The notes: generated from the letters alone by a model not told the origin. A DNA stretch of 64,000 bases from Corynebacterium mustelae (GCF_001020985.1 NZ_CP011542.1:2604001-2668000); one strand, 5' to 3'; shown: positions 1-8,801, counted from the stretch's first letter. Program-made: numbers and translations.

Positions 1-1048
1 GGATGTAGGGCATTCGATCACTGCTGATCCCCGCACCGCTGAGCTGTTTGAGCACGTGGTTACCCAGCGGCAAAATTCCCCGTTCAAAGATCTGCCACTG
101 CCGCCAATCTTTGAAAAGGAGGCGTGGTACCCCACCGCAGCGCCTCAGGATTTTTCCGCCCCACGGTTGGTGGGTATATCCGACGATAATGGCCTTCGGT
201 TGCAACGTTGGTTTATCGAATCTCCCGCTATGCGACGCGTAGTTGAGGTACAGATCATGCAGCCAGTCGACGCCGAGAAACCAGCACCAATGCTATATCT
301 TCTCGATGGTGCAACTGCCTCCACCAGAAGCGGCTGGGTACGTAGCGGTAAAATCGACGAAATCATGGCTAATGAACAAATCACTGTGGTCATGCCGACC
401 CAAGCTTCGGGCAGCATGTATATGGATTGGGAGAAACCCGACCCGGTTATCGGCCACCCGAAATGGGAGACGTTTCTCACCACAGAATTGCCCACCATAT
501 TGGAAAACCCAACACACGGTTTACGGTTTGACGGCAAAAGAATCATCGCTGGTTTATCAATGGGGGCCAGTGGCGCAATTCGGTTAGCCAATGCGCACCC
601 AGATTTATTCCACGGCGCTATCGGGCTTTCGGGATGTTATTCCTATACTTCACCGATGAGTATCTGGAAAACAAAGGCCGTTGTGGAATCTGTCCGTGCC
701 AACCCGGCTAACCTGTGGGCTGATGGTTACACCGAGCAGGCGCGTCGAATGGATGTGGTGCACAACCCCACCGGTTTACGCACGATGCCGGTGTATTTGT
801 TCACGGGCAACGGTGTAATTGGGCAACAAGAAAAACATCTGTATAACGGCCATGTCACCACGGATATGATTGGCGGGGTTGGGTTGGAATTTGCCACAGA
901 TAAGTGCACCCATGAGCTCGATCAGTCGATGCGAAACCATGGCATTACTCACCAGAAATTTGTCTATGAGCAAGGAATCCACGACTGGCCGTATTACACC
1001 ACTCAGTTGCCGCGCGGGCTGGCACATATTCGATCCGCGTGGGAATAG
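1..1048 (+). CDS. Mycolyltransferase (antigen 85 / Cmt family), 5' end outside window
   Basis: The reading frame is open to base 2 of the window, so the gene starts upstream; the GTG at 56 is internal. The visible part is an alpha/beta-hydrolase esterase of the antigen 85 type, which moves mycolic acids between trehalose esters in the cell envelope. It shows the nucleophile elbow GLSMGAS (about 550-570), a C-terminal catalytic-His region GIHDWPYY and the fold signatures APMLYLLDG and ETFLTTELP. Cysteines in SGCYS and DKCTHE match those of the paralogue at 3819 and probably form a disulfide. A paralogue follows 139 bp downstream and a third lies at 3819-5054. The exact cognate enzyme (Cmt number) cannot be assigned from sequence alone. 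Confidence 0.9.
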   Translation, partial: DVGHSITADPRTAELFEHVVTQRQNSPFKDLPLPPIFEKEAWYPTAAPQDFSAPRLVGISDDNGLRLQRWFIESPAMRRVVEVQIMQPVDAEKPAPMLYLLDGATASTRSGWVRSGKIDEIMANEQITVVMPTQASGSMYMDWEKPDPVIGHPKWETFLTTELPTILENPTHGLRFDGKRIIAGLSMGASGAIRLANAHPDLFHGAIGLSGCYSYTSPMSIWKTKAVVESVRANPANLWADGYTEQARRMDVVHNPTGLRTMPVYLFTGNGVIGQQEKHLYNGHVTTDMIGGVGLEFATDKCTHELDQSMRNHGITHQKFVYEQGIHDWPYYTTQLPRGLAHIRSAWE

Positions 1049-1187
1049 GCGCGGCTATACGTCGACTAAAAGTTTCTGAGAGAACCTGGTCAAGCTGCTG
1101 GGTTACCCTATGCTCTCCCCCATTATCGGCCAATGAGGTCGCTTTGGGTTTCAGTAATCTTCCCCTCACCTTTAGAATTGATCGGCG

Positions 1188-2285
1188 ATGAACGATAAAC
1201 CTGGTGCCACTCGACGCTACTGCAACATAGTTGCAGCTTTTACTAACGCCCCTATTAGCGGTGCGATTATTAAGGCGGGTATCGCTACAGTTCAGAAATT
1301 CCCTAGCATTTGGCGACGCATTCCCCCGATCTACTTAGAGGAACGCGCTCAGCCAGCTTCCGGCTCCATGCGTTTTAATACACCGCGTCTTATCGACAGG
1401 ATGCCGGATGAGGATCCTCGGGTTCAACGGTGGTTCGTGGAATCCCCAGCTATGCAACGCATTGTGGAAGTTCAAGTTATGCTTCCAACCCGCCTCGGCG
1501 AACCTGCCCCCATGTTGTACCTCCTTGACGGGGTTTCCGCACCACGCCGTTCGGGGTGGCTGCGGGAAGGCAGAATACTGGAAATAATGGGTGACCAACA
1601 GGTCACAGTTGTTATGCCTACTGAAGCATCCGGTTCTCTTTACGAGGATTGGCTTTACGACGACCCGATCTTAGGTCGGTGCCGCTGGGAAACTTTCCTC
1701 ACTCAGGAACTCCCCCAAATATTGGAACATCCAGATCAGTGTTTGGCGTTTAATGGCAAACGGATCATCGGTGGATTGTCCATGGGGGCTACTGGCGCAG
1801 TACGAATTGCAGCAAAAAACCCCGAGTTCTTCCACGGTGTCATTGGGCTATCCGGCTGCTATTCCACCACCTCAACTATGGGCCGTGGCATGACGCTGGC
1901 CATGATCCGGTCGGTGGGCGGTGAACCAGACAACATTTGGGGTGCGGGACGCACCCCACGCAGCATCGCCGCCGATGTCACCCGCAATCCGGAAGGCTTG
2001 CGTAATATGCCAGTGTATTTATTTACCGCGAATGGGCATATCACCAATCACGATATTGGGCTTCATTTAGGGCGCCCACGTCACGAGCTGCCCGGCGCGG
2101 TTCTGCTAGAGCACGCAGCGTATGCCTCGACCAAGGAATTGGAGGCTGCGATGCGCCGGGCGGGAATGACCCACCAAGTGGTTCGTTACCAACTTGGTGG
2201 GGTGCATGACTGGGCCTATTACGGACCAGAATTGCTTAAAGGTTGGGAAACGGTCTATATCCGTCATCATTCCCGGGTGCGGTAG
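1188..2285 (+). CDS. Mycolyltransferase paralogue (antigen 85 / Cmt family)
   Basis: A 365-residue antigen 85-type esterase, closely similar to its neighbours from the motif PRLID onwards. The nucleophile motif is GLSMGAT and the catalytic-His region is GVHDWAYY. Two differences stand out. The first 60 residues do not look like a clean Sec signal peptide, having only a weakly hydrophobic stretch after a TRR pair. The second cysteine of the presumed disulfide is replaced by serine (AYASTKE where the paralogues have QCTRE or KCTHE), while the SGCYS cysteine remains. The gene ends tail-to-tail with the BNR gene, overlapping it by 19 bp. It is a mycolyltransferase by family; whether it is exported and active is uncertain. 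Confidence 0.88.
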   Translation: MNDKPGATRRYCNIVAAFTNAPISGAIIKAGIATVQKFPSIWRRIPPIYLEERAQPASGSMRFNTPRLIDRMPDEDPRVQRWFVESPAMQRIVEVQVMLPTRLGEPAPMLYLLDGVSAPRRSGWLREGRILEIMGDQQVTVVMPTEASGSLYEDWLYDDPILGRCRWETFLTQELPQILEHPDQCLAFNGKRIIGGLSMGATGAVRIAAKNPEFFHGVIGLSGCYSTTSTMGRGMTLAMIRSVGGEPDNIWGAGRTPRSIAADVTRNPEGLRNMPVYLFTANGHITNHDIGLHLGRPRHELPGAVLLEHAAYASTKELEAAMRRAGMTHQVVRYQLGGVHDWAYYGPELLKGWETVYIRHHSRVR

Positions 2286-3355
2286 GTAGCCATTCTTAGG
2301 CTGCCGGACTGTTCATAAACCACGATCAGGTTGCCTTCAACATAAAGCGCGTCACTGTAGCCGAAGGCCTGATCGGTGATGGTGGCCACGGTGCGCCAGG
2401 TATCGTCGTCAAGCACAGCGATATGCCCGCCGATACGATCCGGACCAGCGTAACTCAACGCAATGGTTCCAGGTAGCTCCACTAAAGCGGCATTACACGC
2501 GGCGGCCGGTAGGCTGTTATCCCACGCGAGATCCTGCCAGCTTCGACCGAAATCGGTACTTTCGGCTTGCCACCGCCCCAGTTTTCCACTGGCATAGGCG
2601 CTGGTTGACCTCGCGGAAAGAAGCAGCCTAGTGCCGATTGTCGCCAGTGCCGTTTCGTCCATATCTATTCCGATAGGCTGTCCGGATTCCCACGTCTGAC
2701 CAGCATCAGTGCTGATAGCTGCAACGAAGCTGGTGGTGCCGTTTAGGTTGCGGGCAATCATGGGAAAAACCCAATCGCCATTCGCTGCGATAACTCCATG
2801 TCCGCTGGTAACAAACGCTCCGGAAAACTCCCGCGCCACATCACCGGTAATTGTGCTTATAGACCAGCTTTTACCCGCATCATCAGAGCATGCGACGTCA
2901 ATGTGTAACACGTTGCGGGCATCGTTTCCTGCCGGGTTATCACACCAGCGCCCAGAGCCGAAGAATCCAACGTCAGCGCTACGCGCGTGGGCAATGACTA
3001 CCCGATTACCCGACGTTATTATCGCAGGATCGGAAAACCCACTCCGAGGGTCGATGCTTCCCTGCCGCAGAACAGTCGGTTCCGCCCAGCTGATCCCGCC
3101 TGCGATCGTGGCATCAAGACGCCCACGTAGCAAAAGGAGGGAATTTGGGTTGGGCAAATCCGCTGCCATGGCACCGCCTATGGCCGCCCAGTCATCATCG
3201 ACTGGAGCCAACCGCGCGTCACATGCAACCAGGATCTCACTGGTTCCCACCTGCGCGATGGCGGGTACCCGCACTTCTATCGCGCCAGGAACCAAGTGTT
3301 GTATTGCTGCGGGACTGAGCAATGGTTCATCGGTGAGCTTAGTAAAGGTCACCAT
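2267..3355 (-). CDS. Sialidase-like BNR-repeat (exo-alpha-sialidase fold) protein
   Basis: A 362-residue predicted six-bladed propeller of the sialidase family, which cleaves terminal sialic acid from glycans. Visible features are an RVPAI stretch like the (F/Y)RIP arginine motif of sialidases and three Asp-box repeats (SDDAGKSW, STDAGQTW, STDFGRSW). There is no signal peptide or membrane segment, so it looks intracellular unless exported unconventionally. The ATG at 3355 lies 1 bp after the stop codon of the heme monooxygenase gene, suggesting translational coupling. A TTG at 3373 would give six more residues and a 17-bp overlap; neither has a strong ribosome binding site. Substrate specificity is inferred from fold motifs only. 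Confidence 0.8.
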   Translation of the reverse strand: MVTFTKLTDEPLLSPAAIQHLVPGAIEVRVPAIAQVGTSEILVACDARLAPVDDDWAAIGGAMAADLPNPNSLLLLRGRLDATIAGGISWAEPTVLRQGSIDPRSGFSDPAIITSGNRVVIAHARSADVGFFGSGRWCDNPAGNDARNVLHIDVACSDDAGKSWSISTITGDVAREFSGAFVTSGHGVIAANGDWVFPMIARNLNGTTSFVAAISTDAGQTWESGQPIGIDMDETALATIGTRLLLSARSTSAYASGKLGRWQAESTDFGRSWQDLAWDNSLPAAACNAALVELPGTIALSYAGPDRIGGHIAVLDDDTWRTVATITDQAFGYSDALYVEGNLIVVYEQSGSLRMATYRTRE

Positions 3356-3356
3356 T

Positions 3357-3686
3357 TTAGTTACGGGAGTCAATAACTACTTCAAAGGACATGAGTGTTG
3401 CACCAGTAGCTGCTGGTTTGCGCTCGGCATCGTGGGCTCCGTGCCCACCATGTGCCCCATGCCCACCAGCTTGTGCCTCGGCTGCGCGCCACGCTTCATA
3501 GCTTTCCTCGTCGTCCCATTCGGTCACCACAAAGTACCGATCTTCACCTTCGACTGGCCGCAACAGTTTGAAGCCGCGGAATCCTGGCTGGTTATCCACT
3601 GCATGCTTACGTGCGGCGAAGCGCTTTTCTAGTTCATCTCGGTTTTCTGCTGGCACTTCAAGTGCGTTGATTTTTACAATGCTCAT
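3357..3686 (-). CDS. MhuD-like heme-degrading monooxygenase (ABM domain)
   Basis: A 109-residue ferredoxin-like antibiotic-biosynthesis-monooxygenase domain, very similar to mycobacterial MhuD (Rv3592), which degrades heme and releases iron. The MhuD active-site Asn7 and Trp66 occur at the same positions. The MhuD heme ligand His75 is replaced by glycine, and a histidine-rich stretch with four HG or HD pairs (residues 75-86) begins one residue later. I chose the ATG at 3686 because an AAAGG sits just upstream and the protein then aligns with MhuD from residue 1; the frame stays open to 3818 but that extension has no family support. It is divergent from the mycolyltransferase at 3819 and upstream of the BNR gene. 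Confidence 0.85.
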   Translation of the reverse strand: MSIVKINALEVPAENRDELEKRFAARKHAVDNQPGFRGFKLLRPVEGEDRYFVVTEWDDEESYEAWRAAEAQAGGHGAHGGHGAHDAERKPAATGATLMSFEVVIDSRN

Positions 3687-3818
3687 GCCTTTAGATCCTA
3701 GCCACGTTTTAGTAACCTGCACTAGCTGAACCGCATGGATTGAAGATTTCAAAAACCCCGCGGCGTGGGCGATATAATTGCCACAAAATCTTGTATTGAA
3801 ACTTTTTAAGGGCTTCAA

Positions 3819-5054
3819 GTGTTTAACGTGTTTTCTTCAATTCACCGGTATCGTCCGACGACACGCCGCTTAGCTACAGTGGTGGCGGCGGTTATGGTTT
3901 CGGCCTCAGCAACGACAACCTTGTTTGCGCCTGCGGCTTTATCCCAATCGGTTTCCGGTTCCTCAGCACTTGACGAGGCTGGTTACAATCTTTCATCCGA
4001 TGCGTTGGCTTCATGGTCTTATAATCCGCAGCTGGGCCAGCAGCTTAATTCCATTTTTCAGCAGTTTCATGCCACATCACCGTGGGGACAGCTGCCTATC
4101 CCCAATATTTACGGCTCCCCCACCCCATATCCGGCCAATTCGTTGCGCGATTACGACCAACCGCGTCTAATCGATCGCCGCCCAGATGACCGGTTCCCCT
4201 TTGTGGAACGACTATTTATCGAATCACCAGCAATGAAGCGAGTGGTTCAAGTACAGGTGCTCTACCCACGTGATCGTTCAACTCCCGCCCCAATGCTTTA
4301 TCTGCTGGATGGGGTAACTGCACCTCAGCAATCTGGGTGGTTACGTGAAGGTGACGTCCAAGGCGCGATGGCACACGAACACGTCACCGTTGTCATGCCT
4401 ACTGAAGCCACCGGCTCCAATTACACCAATTGGAATACTGACGACCCGTACCTGGGCCGTAGTCAGTGGGAAACGTTCTTGGTGGAGGAGCTTCCTTCGG
4501 TTTTGGAGGCACCACAATCAGGTTTCGCATTCAACGGCACCCGCTACATTGGTGGGTTGTCGATGGGTGGTTCTGCCGCGATTCGGATTGCTAATCTTTA
4601 TCCCCAACGGTACTCAGGCACTTTTAGTGTCTCAGGTTGTTATTCCACCATTAACACCTCGGGCCGCGAGTTTTTCAATTTCATTACCCGCTCGGTCGGA
4701 GGTACCCCGGATCTGATATGGGGTGCGGGGATAACTAAAGAGCGTCGCCGCAATGATGTAGTATCCAATCCAACCGGGTTAAAGAACATGCCAGTATATG
4801 TGTTTACAGCTGACGGTAATGTCACTGAGGCAGATAAAGCACACTACCGACCGCATGGTGCCCACGAATTGGCAGGGGGAATCATTTTGGAAAAGGTAGT
4901 TCATCAATGTACCCGTGAATTTGATGATGCGATGCGGGCCCACGGCATGACGCACCATAAGGTGGACTACCAACGCGGTGGTATTCATGATTGGCCGTAC
5001 TATAAGGCACAACTACCCATCGCATGGAAACATATCAGTTCCAAACCGCAGTAG
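3819..5054 (+). CDS. Secreted mycolyltransferase (antigen 85 / Cmt family)
   Basis: A 411-residue exported antigen 85-type esterase. The N-terminus has basic residues (HRYRPTTRR), a hydrophobic core and a likely cleavage region after FAPAALSQS around residue 43. A low-complexity Ser/Asn/Gln linker follows, then the esterase domain from PRLIDRRPD. The nucleophile motif is GLSMGGS, the C-terminal catalytic-His region is GIHDWPYY, and cysteines lie in SGCYS and HQCTRE. The GTG start has an AAGGG about 6 bases upstream. The 132-bp gap to the divergent heme monooxygenase must hold both promoters. A strong inverted repeat just after the stop is the likely terminator. Confidence 0.92.
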   Translation: MFNVFSSIHRYRPTTRRLATVVAAVMVSASATTTLFAPAALSQSVSGSSALDEAGYNLSSDALASWSYNPQLGQQLNSIFQQFHATSPWGQLPIPNIYGSPTPYPANSLRDYDQPRLIDRRPDDRFPFVERLFIESPAMKRVVQVQVLYPRDRSTPAPMLYLLDGVTAPQQSGWLREGDVQGAMAHEHVTVVMPTEATGSNYTNWNTDDPYLGRSQWETFLVEELPSVLEAPQSGFAFNGTRYIGGLSMGGSAAIRIANLYPQRYSGTFSVSGCYSTINTSGREFFNFITRSVGGTPDLIWGAGITKERRRNDVVSNPTGLKNMPVYVFTADGNVTEADKAHYRPHGAHELAGGIILEKVVHQCTREFDDAMRAHGMTHHKVDYQRGGIHDWPYYKAQLPIAWKHISSKPQ

Positions 5055-5071
5055 CTTAAAGATACCCCTAG

Positions 5072-5109
5072 GGCGTCGACAAGCTGTATCGCCATTGCTT
5101 GTCGACGCC
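5072..5109. terminator. Bidirectional terminator-like hairpin made of two copies of the GCTTGTCGACG motif
   Basis: A perfect 13-bp inverted repeat, GGCGTCGACAAGC (5072-5084) and GCTTGTCGACGCC (5097-5109), with a 12-base loop, sits between the convergent mycolyltransferase and DUF5692 genes. There is no clear U-tract. Each arm carries one copy of the 11-mer GCTTNTCGACG that recurs through the window. Confidence 0.75.
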
Positions 5110-5144
5110 ACCCTGGTTTCATTTAGCCACCTGTACCCAAAGAC

Positions 5145-6530
5145 CTAGGCGTTGAGTTGTGGGATATGAGCAATACCCTTCACATCCCAGCTAGGGTCGG
5201 ATTCAATTCCCTTGTCCACCAACGCCGGGTCAGCTGCAAGCGGTGTGCGCAACTTCGGGTACCGATGATCCTTGTGCCACCACGGCATGGTGCCCACCCA
5301 ACCGTCGAGCGGCGGCGTTGTTGTCTCTGGCTGGTAACCCAATTCCGTCGGAGTTTGTCTAATCATGTCGGTGACAAAATACTTATCCGCATCGTCAGCA
5401 TGTTCCCGCATGATGGTCTTGAATTCACCCAATTCAAAATACAACGCATTGGTCAATGGGTTTCGCTTGGTACGGACAATCTTGTATAACCAGTAGCCAA
5501 ATAGCGCCACGTTAGATACCAACGCTGCCCATGCACATACTTGGTTTGCTACCGGATTCATGGTGGAGAAATTTGTCATGGCAGACGGCGGCACCAAGAA
5601 TTCCGGTAAAAGATTATTAGCGGCGATCCAGAACATCAGTGTAAAGCACCTAAACCAAATCCACTGCCCCTTAGCCCACGTAAAGGCAGGTATCGTGCAG
5701 GCCAGTAACAATGCCAGGGTGCAATACCAGGTGTAATCGGACAATGCGTTATATAAAAACGCGTGGTTCCATAGGTCATAAGCAATAACCCACGGCCATA
5801 CCATATCCACCCAGATCAACCCACGTACTTTCTGGTTGGCGTTGGATGTAATAAAAATCTTGCCCAAGCCAGTGATCGTAATGATATTGAGCACCCCAGC
5901 CACAGCAGTGATGAGGTTCCAATAACCGCCAATGGTTCGGAAGCCTGTCTCCGGGTCAATTCCGACCCCGGCTGCGGCGAAATTGGCTGCCACAGCGGCA
6001 TACCACCCATCAGTGCCGACAGCTTCCGAAACACCACGGGTTTCCGGCAGACCATTGATCATGTCGATACCAACATGGGCGTCGTTGATAGCTTTTAAGC
6101 ACTGCGGGTCAGCCGCGCAGCGCAGGTATTCTTCAGCATGGAAATATATGGTGACGTCTCGGATATTGGCTTCCATGATGTTCATGGCTAACCCGACCCA
6201 GAGTGCTACTCCGAACCAAACTGCATATCGATGAGCTTTCAGCGGATTGCGCTTTCCGTACCACAATAGGTAGCCGGTCATCGTGGCGGTAGCCACCATG
6301 ATGACGTATTTACCAAACGGGAACCACCCCACCATGGGGGTACCATGCAAGGCAGCATACGGCATCAGCGCGATTCCGCCGATAGTCCACATAGCAAAAA
6401 CCGTCCAATTCCAGCGGCGGTTAATTTCCGCCACTATCACCTGGGCCAGAAATACTATGATCCACAGGAGATAAACAGTGGGAGTTCCTATTTCCCACAA
6501 AAATAACGAAGACACAATCGTCTCCTTCAT
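5145..6530 (-). CDS. DUF5692 family polytopic membrane protein, long form
   Basis: A 461-residue integral membrane protein with about ten hydrophobic segments, recognised as DUF5692 by its resemblance to the 357-residue paralogue at 17981-19054. Shared landmarks are GWFP, NIxEAxIRD, YWNLI/PWNLM followed by AAGVLN or AVAGVLN, AYDxWN, WYxxxALLxACTIP and a C-terminal RRNPLT or KRNPLT. This copy has an insert of about 60 residues after the FHAEEYLRC region, and a soluble Pro/Trp-rich tail of about 70 residues that the paralogue lacks. It is divergent from the SRPBCC gene at 6796. No function is established for the family that I can support here. Confidence 0.75.
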   Translation of the reverse strand: MKETIVSSLFLWEIGTPTVYLLWIIVFLAQVIVAEINRRWNWTVFAMWTIGGIALMPYAALHGTPMVGWFPFGKYVIMVATATMTGYLLWYGKRNPLKAHRYAVWFGVALWVGLAMNIMEANIRDVTIYFHAEEYLRCAADPQCLKAINDAHVGIDMINGLPETRGVSEAVGTDGWYAAVAANFAAAGVGIDPETGFRTIGGYWNLITAVAGVLNIITITGLGKIFITSNANQKVRGLIWVDMVWPWVIAYDLWNHAFLYNALSDYTWYCTLALLLACTIPAFTWAKGQWIWFRCFTLMFWIAANNLLPEFLVPPSAMTNFSTMNPVANQVCAWAALVSNVALFGYWLYKIVRTKRNPLTNALYFELGEFKTIMREHADDADKYFVTDMIRQTPTELGYQPETTTPPLDGWVGTMPWWHKDHRYPKLRTPLAADPALVDKGIESDPSWDVKGIAHIPQLNA

Positions 6531-6795
6531 CTATGAATTTATATCGTGAAGACTACTTCTATGCTAGCACCGTGCTATCTGCAAAAATACCGAATGAAAC
6601 ATAGTAGAATAAGTAACTAAATGGCGGTATTGACCCGATAATATTCTTTTTGTTTACCTAATTAGATACACAAATACATCCGTAATTTTTCGCTACTTTC
6701 TCAAAAATTTCATCGAAATAAAATTCGTTTTTCCGGTGAAAATTTCGCTCTTTTTACATATCCATATCGACCACCTACCCAAGGAGGTTTTCACC

Positions 6796-7833
6796 ATGCG
6801 TTCCCACCGGGGACTACGCGGCATGGCAACGTTAGCCACCGCGATCAGCGCGGCTCTAGCAGGCGGCATGTACCTTTTTAGCCAAAAGTACAATCAGGCC
6901 ACCCCGGAAGAAAAGGCATGGCGTTATCCTGCCGATGATTTGATCGACGCCAATTACACCAACGCCTACTCCTCCACCTACGCCATCACCATTGACGCTC
7001 CCGCTTACGCCGTGTGGCGGATCTTCAAACAGATCGGCGCGGATAAATCCGGTTCATTTTCCTCCGAATGGTTGGAACGTGTCTTTGCCCGGTTGCCGTT
7101 TTTCAACAGCTACGAAATCCAAGAGGAATTCCAGCAACCCGACAGCCTCATGCCAGGTGACATAGCTGCCTTTGATTTTCACGGAATGTCCATGGAGTGG
7201 GCAGACGTGGTTCCCGGAAAATACCTGGTGCAGTGGGTTGACACCAAACACCCGCCCGCAGCGCCAGGCTCGTTTGCATTCCGCTACCCCAGCATGAGGC
7301 ATTTCGCCGCAGCGTGGTGCTTCTACGTGGTGCCACTTTCTGGTGAACGCACTCGCCTGATCAATCACTGGCGCATTGGTTATGAGCCTGATGCACCGCT
7401 ACCGAAGATCATCAACTGGGTCAATATCGAGCTCATTGGTGGCGTGATGACACAACTGCAGAACATCTATGTCAAACGCACGGCTGAATTTAAGAAAAAG
7501 CAGCAACACACTGGCAAATTCATGCGGGGTATGCTCGGCGGCCGATTCTTTAATTCCGAAACTCCAGCTGGCCGGTGGGATGGCACCCCACTATTTGAGG
7601 ACACCTACACCCAGTGGTTCCGCTACGGGCGACGCAACCCGGCGGTAACAGAAATCCGGGAACCGGTAACTGATAACCCCAACTGGCCACCTACCGGACC
7701 GGGAACTCCGTGGGAAACAGAAGTCGACACCGATTACTTCACTGACTGGCAGGAGCCAGAGTTCTCCTGGGACGAGCAAATCCGACAGAAGCAAGAACGC
7801 AGCTATCTCAAAGGATGGGGGAAGAAGAAATAG
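6796..7833 (+). CDS. SRPBCC (START-like) family protein with N-terminal membrane anchor
   Basis: A 345-residue protein with one hydrophobic segment (about residues 10-29), then a START/Bet v1-like domain of the SRPBCC type, which usually binds hydrophobic ligands. The start is set by an excellent AAGGAGG at 6781-6787; the in-frame ATG at 6736 is an upstream extension without such a site. The C-terminal 100 residues are polar and rich in Trp, Pro and charged residues, ending in KGWGKKK. It is transcribed away from the DUF5692 gene, so the two may share a regulatory region. No catalytic motif or ligand can be named. Confidence 0.75.
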   Translation: MRSHRGLRGMATLATAISAALAGGMYLFSQKYNQATPEEKAWRYPADDLIDANYTNAYSSTYAITIDAPAYAVWRIFKQIGADKSGSFSSEWLERVFARLPFFNSYEIQEEFQQPDSLMPGDIAAFDFHGMSMEWADVVPGKYLVQWVDTKHPPAAPGSFAFRYPSMRHFAAAWCFYVVPLSGERTRLINHWRIGYEPDAPLPKIINWVNIELIGGVMTQLQNIYVKRTAEFKKKQQHTGKFMRGMLGGRFFNSETPAGRWDGTPLFEDTYTQWFRYGRRNPAVTEIREPVTDNPNWPPTGPGTPWETEVDTDYFTDWQEPEFSWDEQIRQKQERSYLKGWGKKK

Positions 7834-7855
7834 TTTTTAGCAGGTCAGACTAGGC

Positions 7856-7894
7856 GGTGTCCTCGTAACGCTGCCATTGCGTTACGACGACACC
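7856..7894. terminator. Intrinsic terminator-like hairpin between convergent genes
   Basis: The arms GGTGTC plus CGTAACGC (7856-7871) pair with GCGTTACG plus GACACC (7879-7894), with a 2x2 internal loop and a 7-base loop. It lies between the SRPBCC gene and the aldolase gene, both of which end here. Confidence 0.7.
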
Positions 7895-7917
7895 TAAGTC
7901 CCACAAATACCTGATCG

Positions 7918-8604
7918 CTACAGCGAAAATACCTCTTTAATCTGCGCCAAGCGTTCCGGCGCGATGCTGCGATCAGCACCGATCAGCTTGCAATAAAACC
8001 CGAGTTTGCTCACGTGCTCTAAGCGTTCCATCTGATAGTACGCGTCCATGACTGAGCCGCCCCAACTGAGCGCGCCATGGTGTTCAAGCAGGCATACTGA
8101 GCTTTGCGGCACAATCGCGGAAATGGAATCAGGCACCTCTTGGGTGGATGGAACTGCAAATGGGGCTACCGGAATAGTGGGCATGAGCACTACAGTTTCA
8201 GCTACCAAGTCGGTTGGCGGTGCCGCACCGTTAACAGCAAATACCGTGGCGAAGGTGGGGTGGGCATGGACGACGCCGTGCACTTCCGGCGCCAACTCGT
8301 AGACCCGCAAATGCATTTTCACCTCAGACGATGGGTGGTTTTCCCCCGCGATTACTGCCCCGGATGGGTCGAGCAGCACGAGATCGGCGAGCGTCATTCC
8401 GCGTTTCGAGATTCCGGTCGGCGTGCACAGTATCCAGCCGTTAGAAAGCCGGGCAGAGATGTTGCCATCGTTGGCAGCCACCATCTCCCGCTGCCATACA
8501 AGGTCACCGGCAGCGATGATCTCTAGCGCACACTGCTTAGCTTCTTCGGCGACTTCCGGACTTAGGTCTGTAAGGATAGCTGGTAGTGGAAGGTTTTGTG
8601 TCAT
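7918..8604 (-). CDS. Class II (fuculose-phosphate-type) aldolase, predicted 5-deoxyribulose-1-phosphate aldolase
   Basis: A 228-residue AraD/FucA-type zinc aldolase. It shows the phosphate-binding GNIS (47-50), the catalytic-type Glu in SSE (94) and zinc ligands His113 and His115 (HAH) and His175 (EHHG). Known relatives cleave fuculose-1-P or rhamnulose-1-P, or dehydrate methylthioribulose-1-P (MtnB). The neighbours (MtnA-like isomerase, MtnK-like kinase and sugar importer, with no mtnC/W/D genes) favour the DHAP-shunt role: splitting 5-deoxyribulose-1-P or 5-methylthioribulose-1-P into DHAP and an aldehyde. It lies downstream of and co-oriented with the GntR gene, but behind a 257-bp gap carrying its own palindrome, so it probably has its own promoter. 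The specific substrate is inference. Confidence 0.8.
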   Translation of the reverse strand: MTQNLPLPAILTDLSPEVAEEAKQCALEIIAAGDLVWQREMVAANDGNISARLSNGWILCTPTGISKRGMTLADLVLLDPSGAVIAGENHPSSEVKMHLRVYELAPEVHGVVHAHPTFATVFAVNGAAPPTDLVAETVVLMPTIPVAPFAVPSTQEVPDSISAIVPQSSVCLLEHHGALSWGGSVMDAYYQMERLEHVSKLGFYCKLIGADRSIAPERLAQIKEVFSL

Positions 8605-8786
8605 GTTGCCCGTTCCTTAGGAAAGTATCGATAGGTAGACCGAGTACCGGGGTGGTTGCCTATCCTGCACAACAGCTTCGCGTTGCGCAATTCCATTTGA
8701 AAATCTGGTATTGGTACGTTCCGCATGGACGATTTTCTGCCGAAACAGGTAACAACTTTGTCCCGTTACTCACCAGCATAACCCAA

Positions 8787-8801
8787 ACTTGTATGACAAG
8801 T
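8787..8801. promoter_or_regulatory. Predicted GntR operator upstream of the aldolase gene
   Basis: The perfect palindrome ACTTGTATGACAAGT (6-bp arms, 3-bp spacer) lies 183 bp upstream of the aldolase start. A TATGCT that could serve as a minus-strand -10 follows about 8 bases downstream in the direction of transcription. A near-identical palindrome lies before the isomerase gene at 9706. Confidence 0.65.

Noticed and set aside
3687..3818. N-terminal extension of the heme monooxygenase frame by 44 residues
   Set aside because: The family starts at MSIVKIN with a good ribosome binding site; the extension would occupy the whole divergent promoter region.
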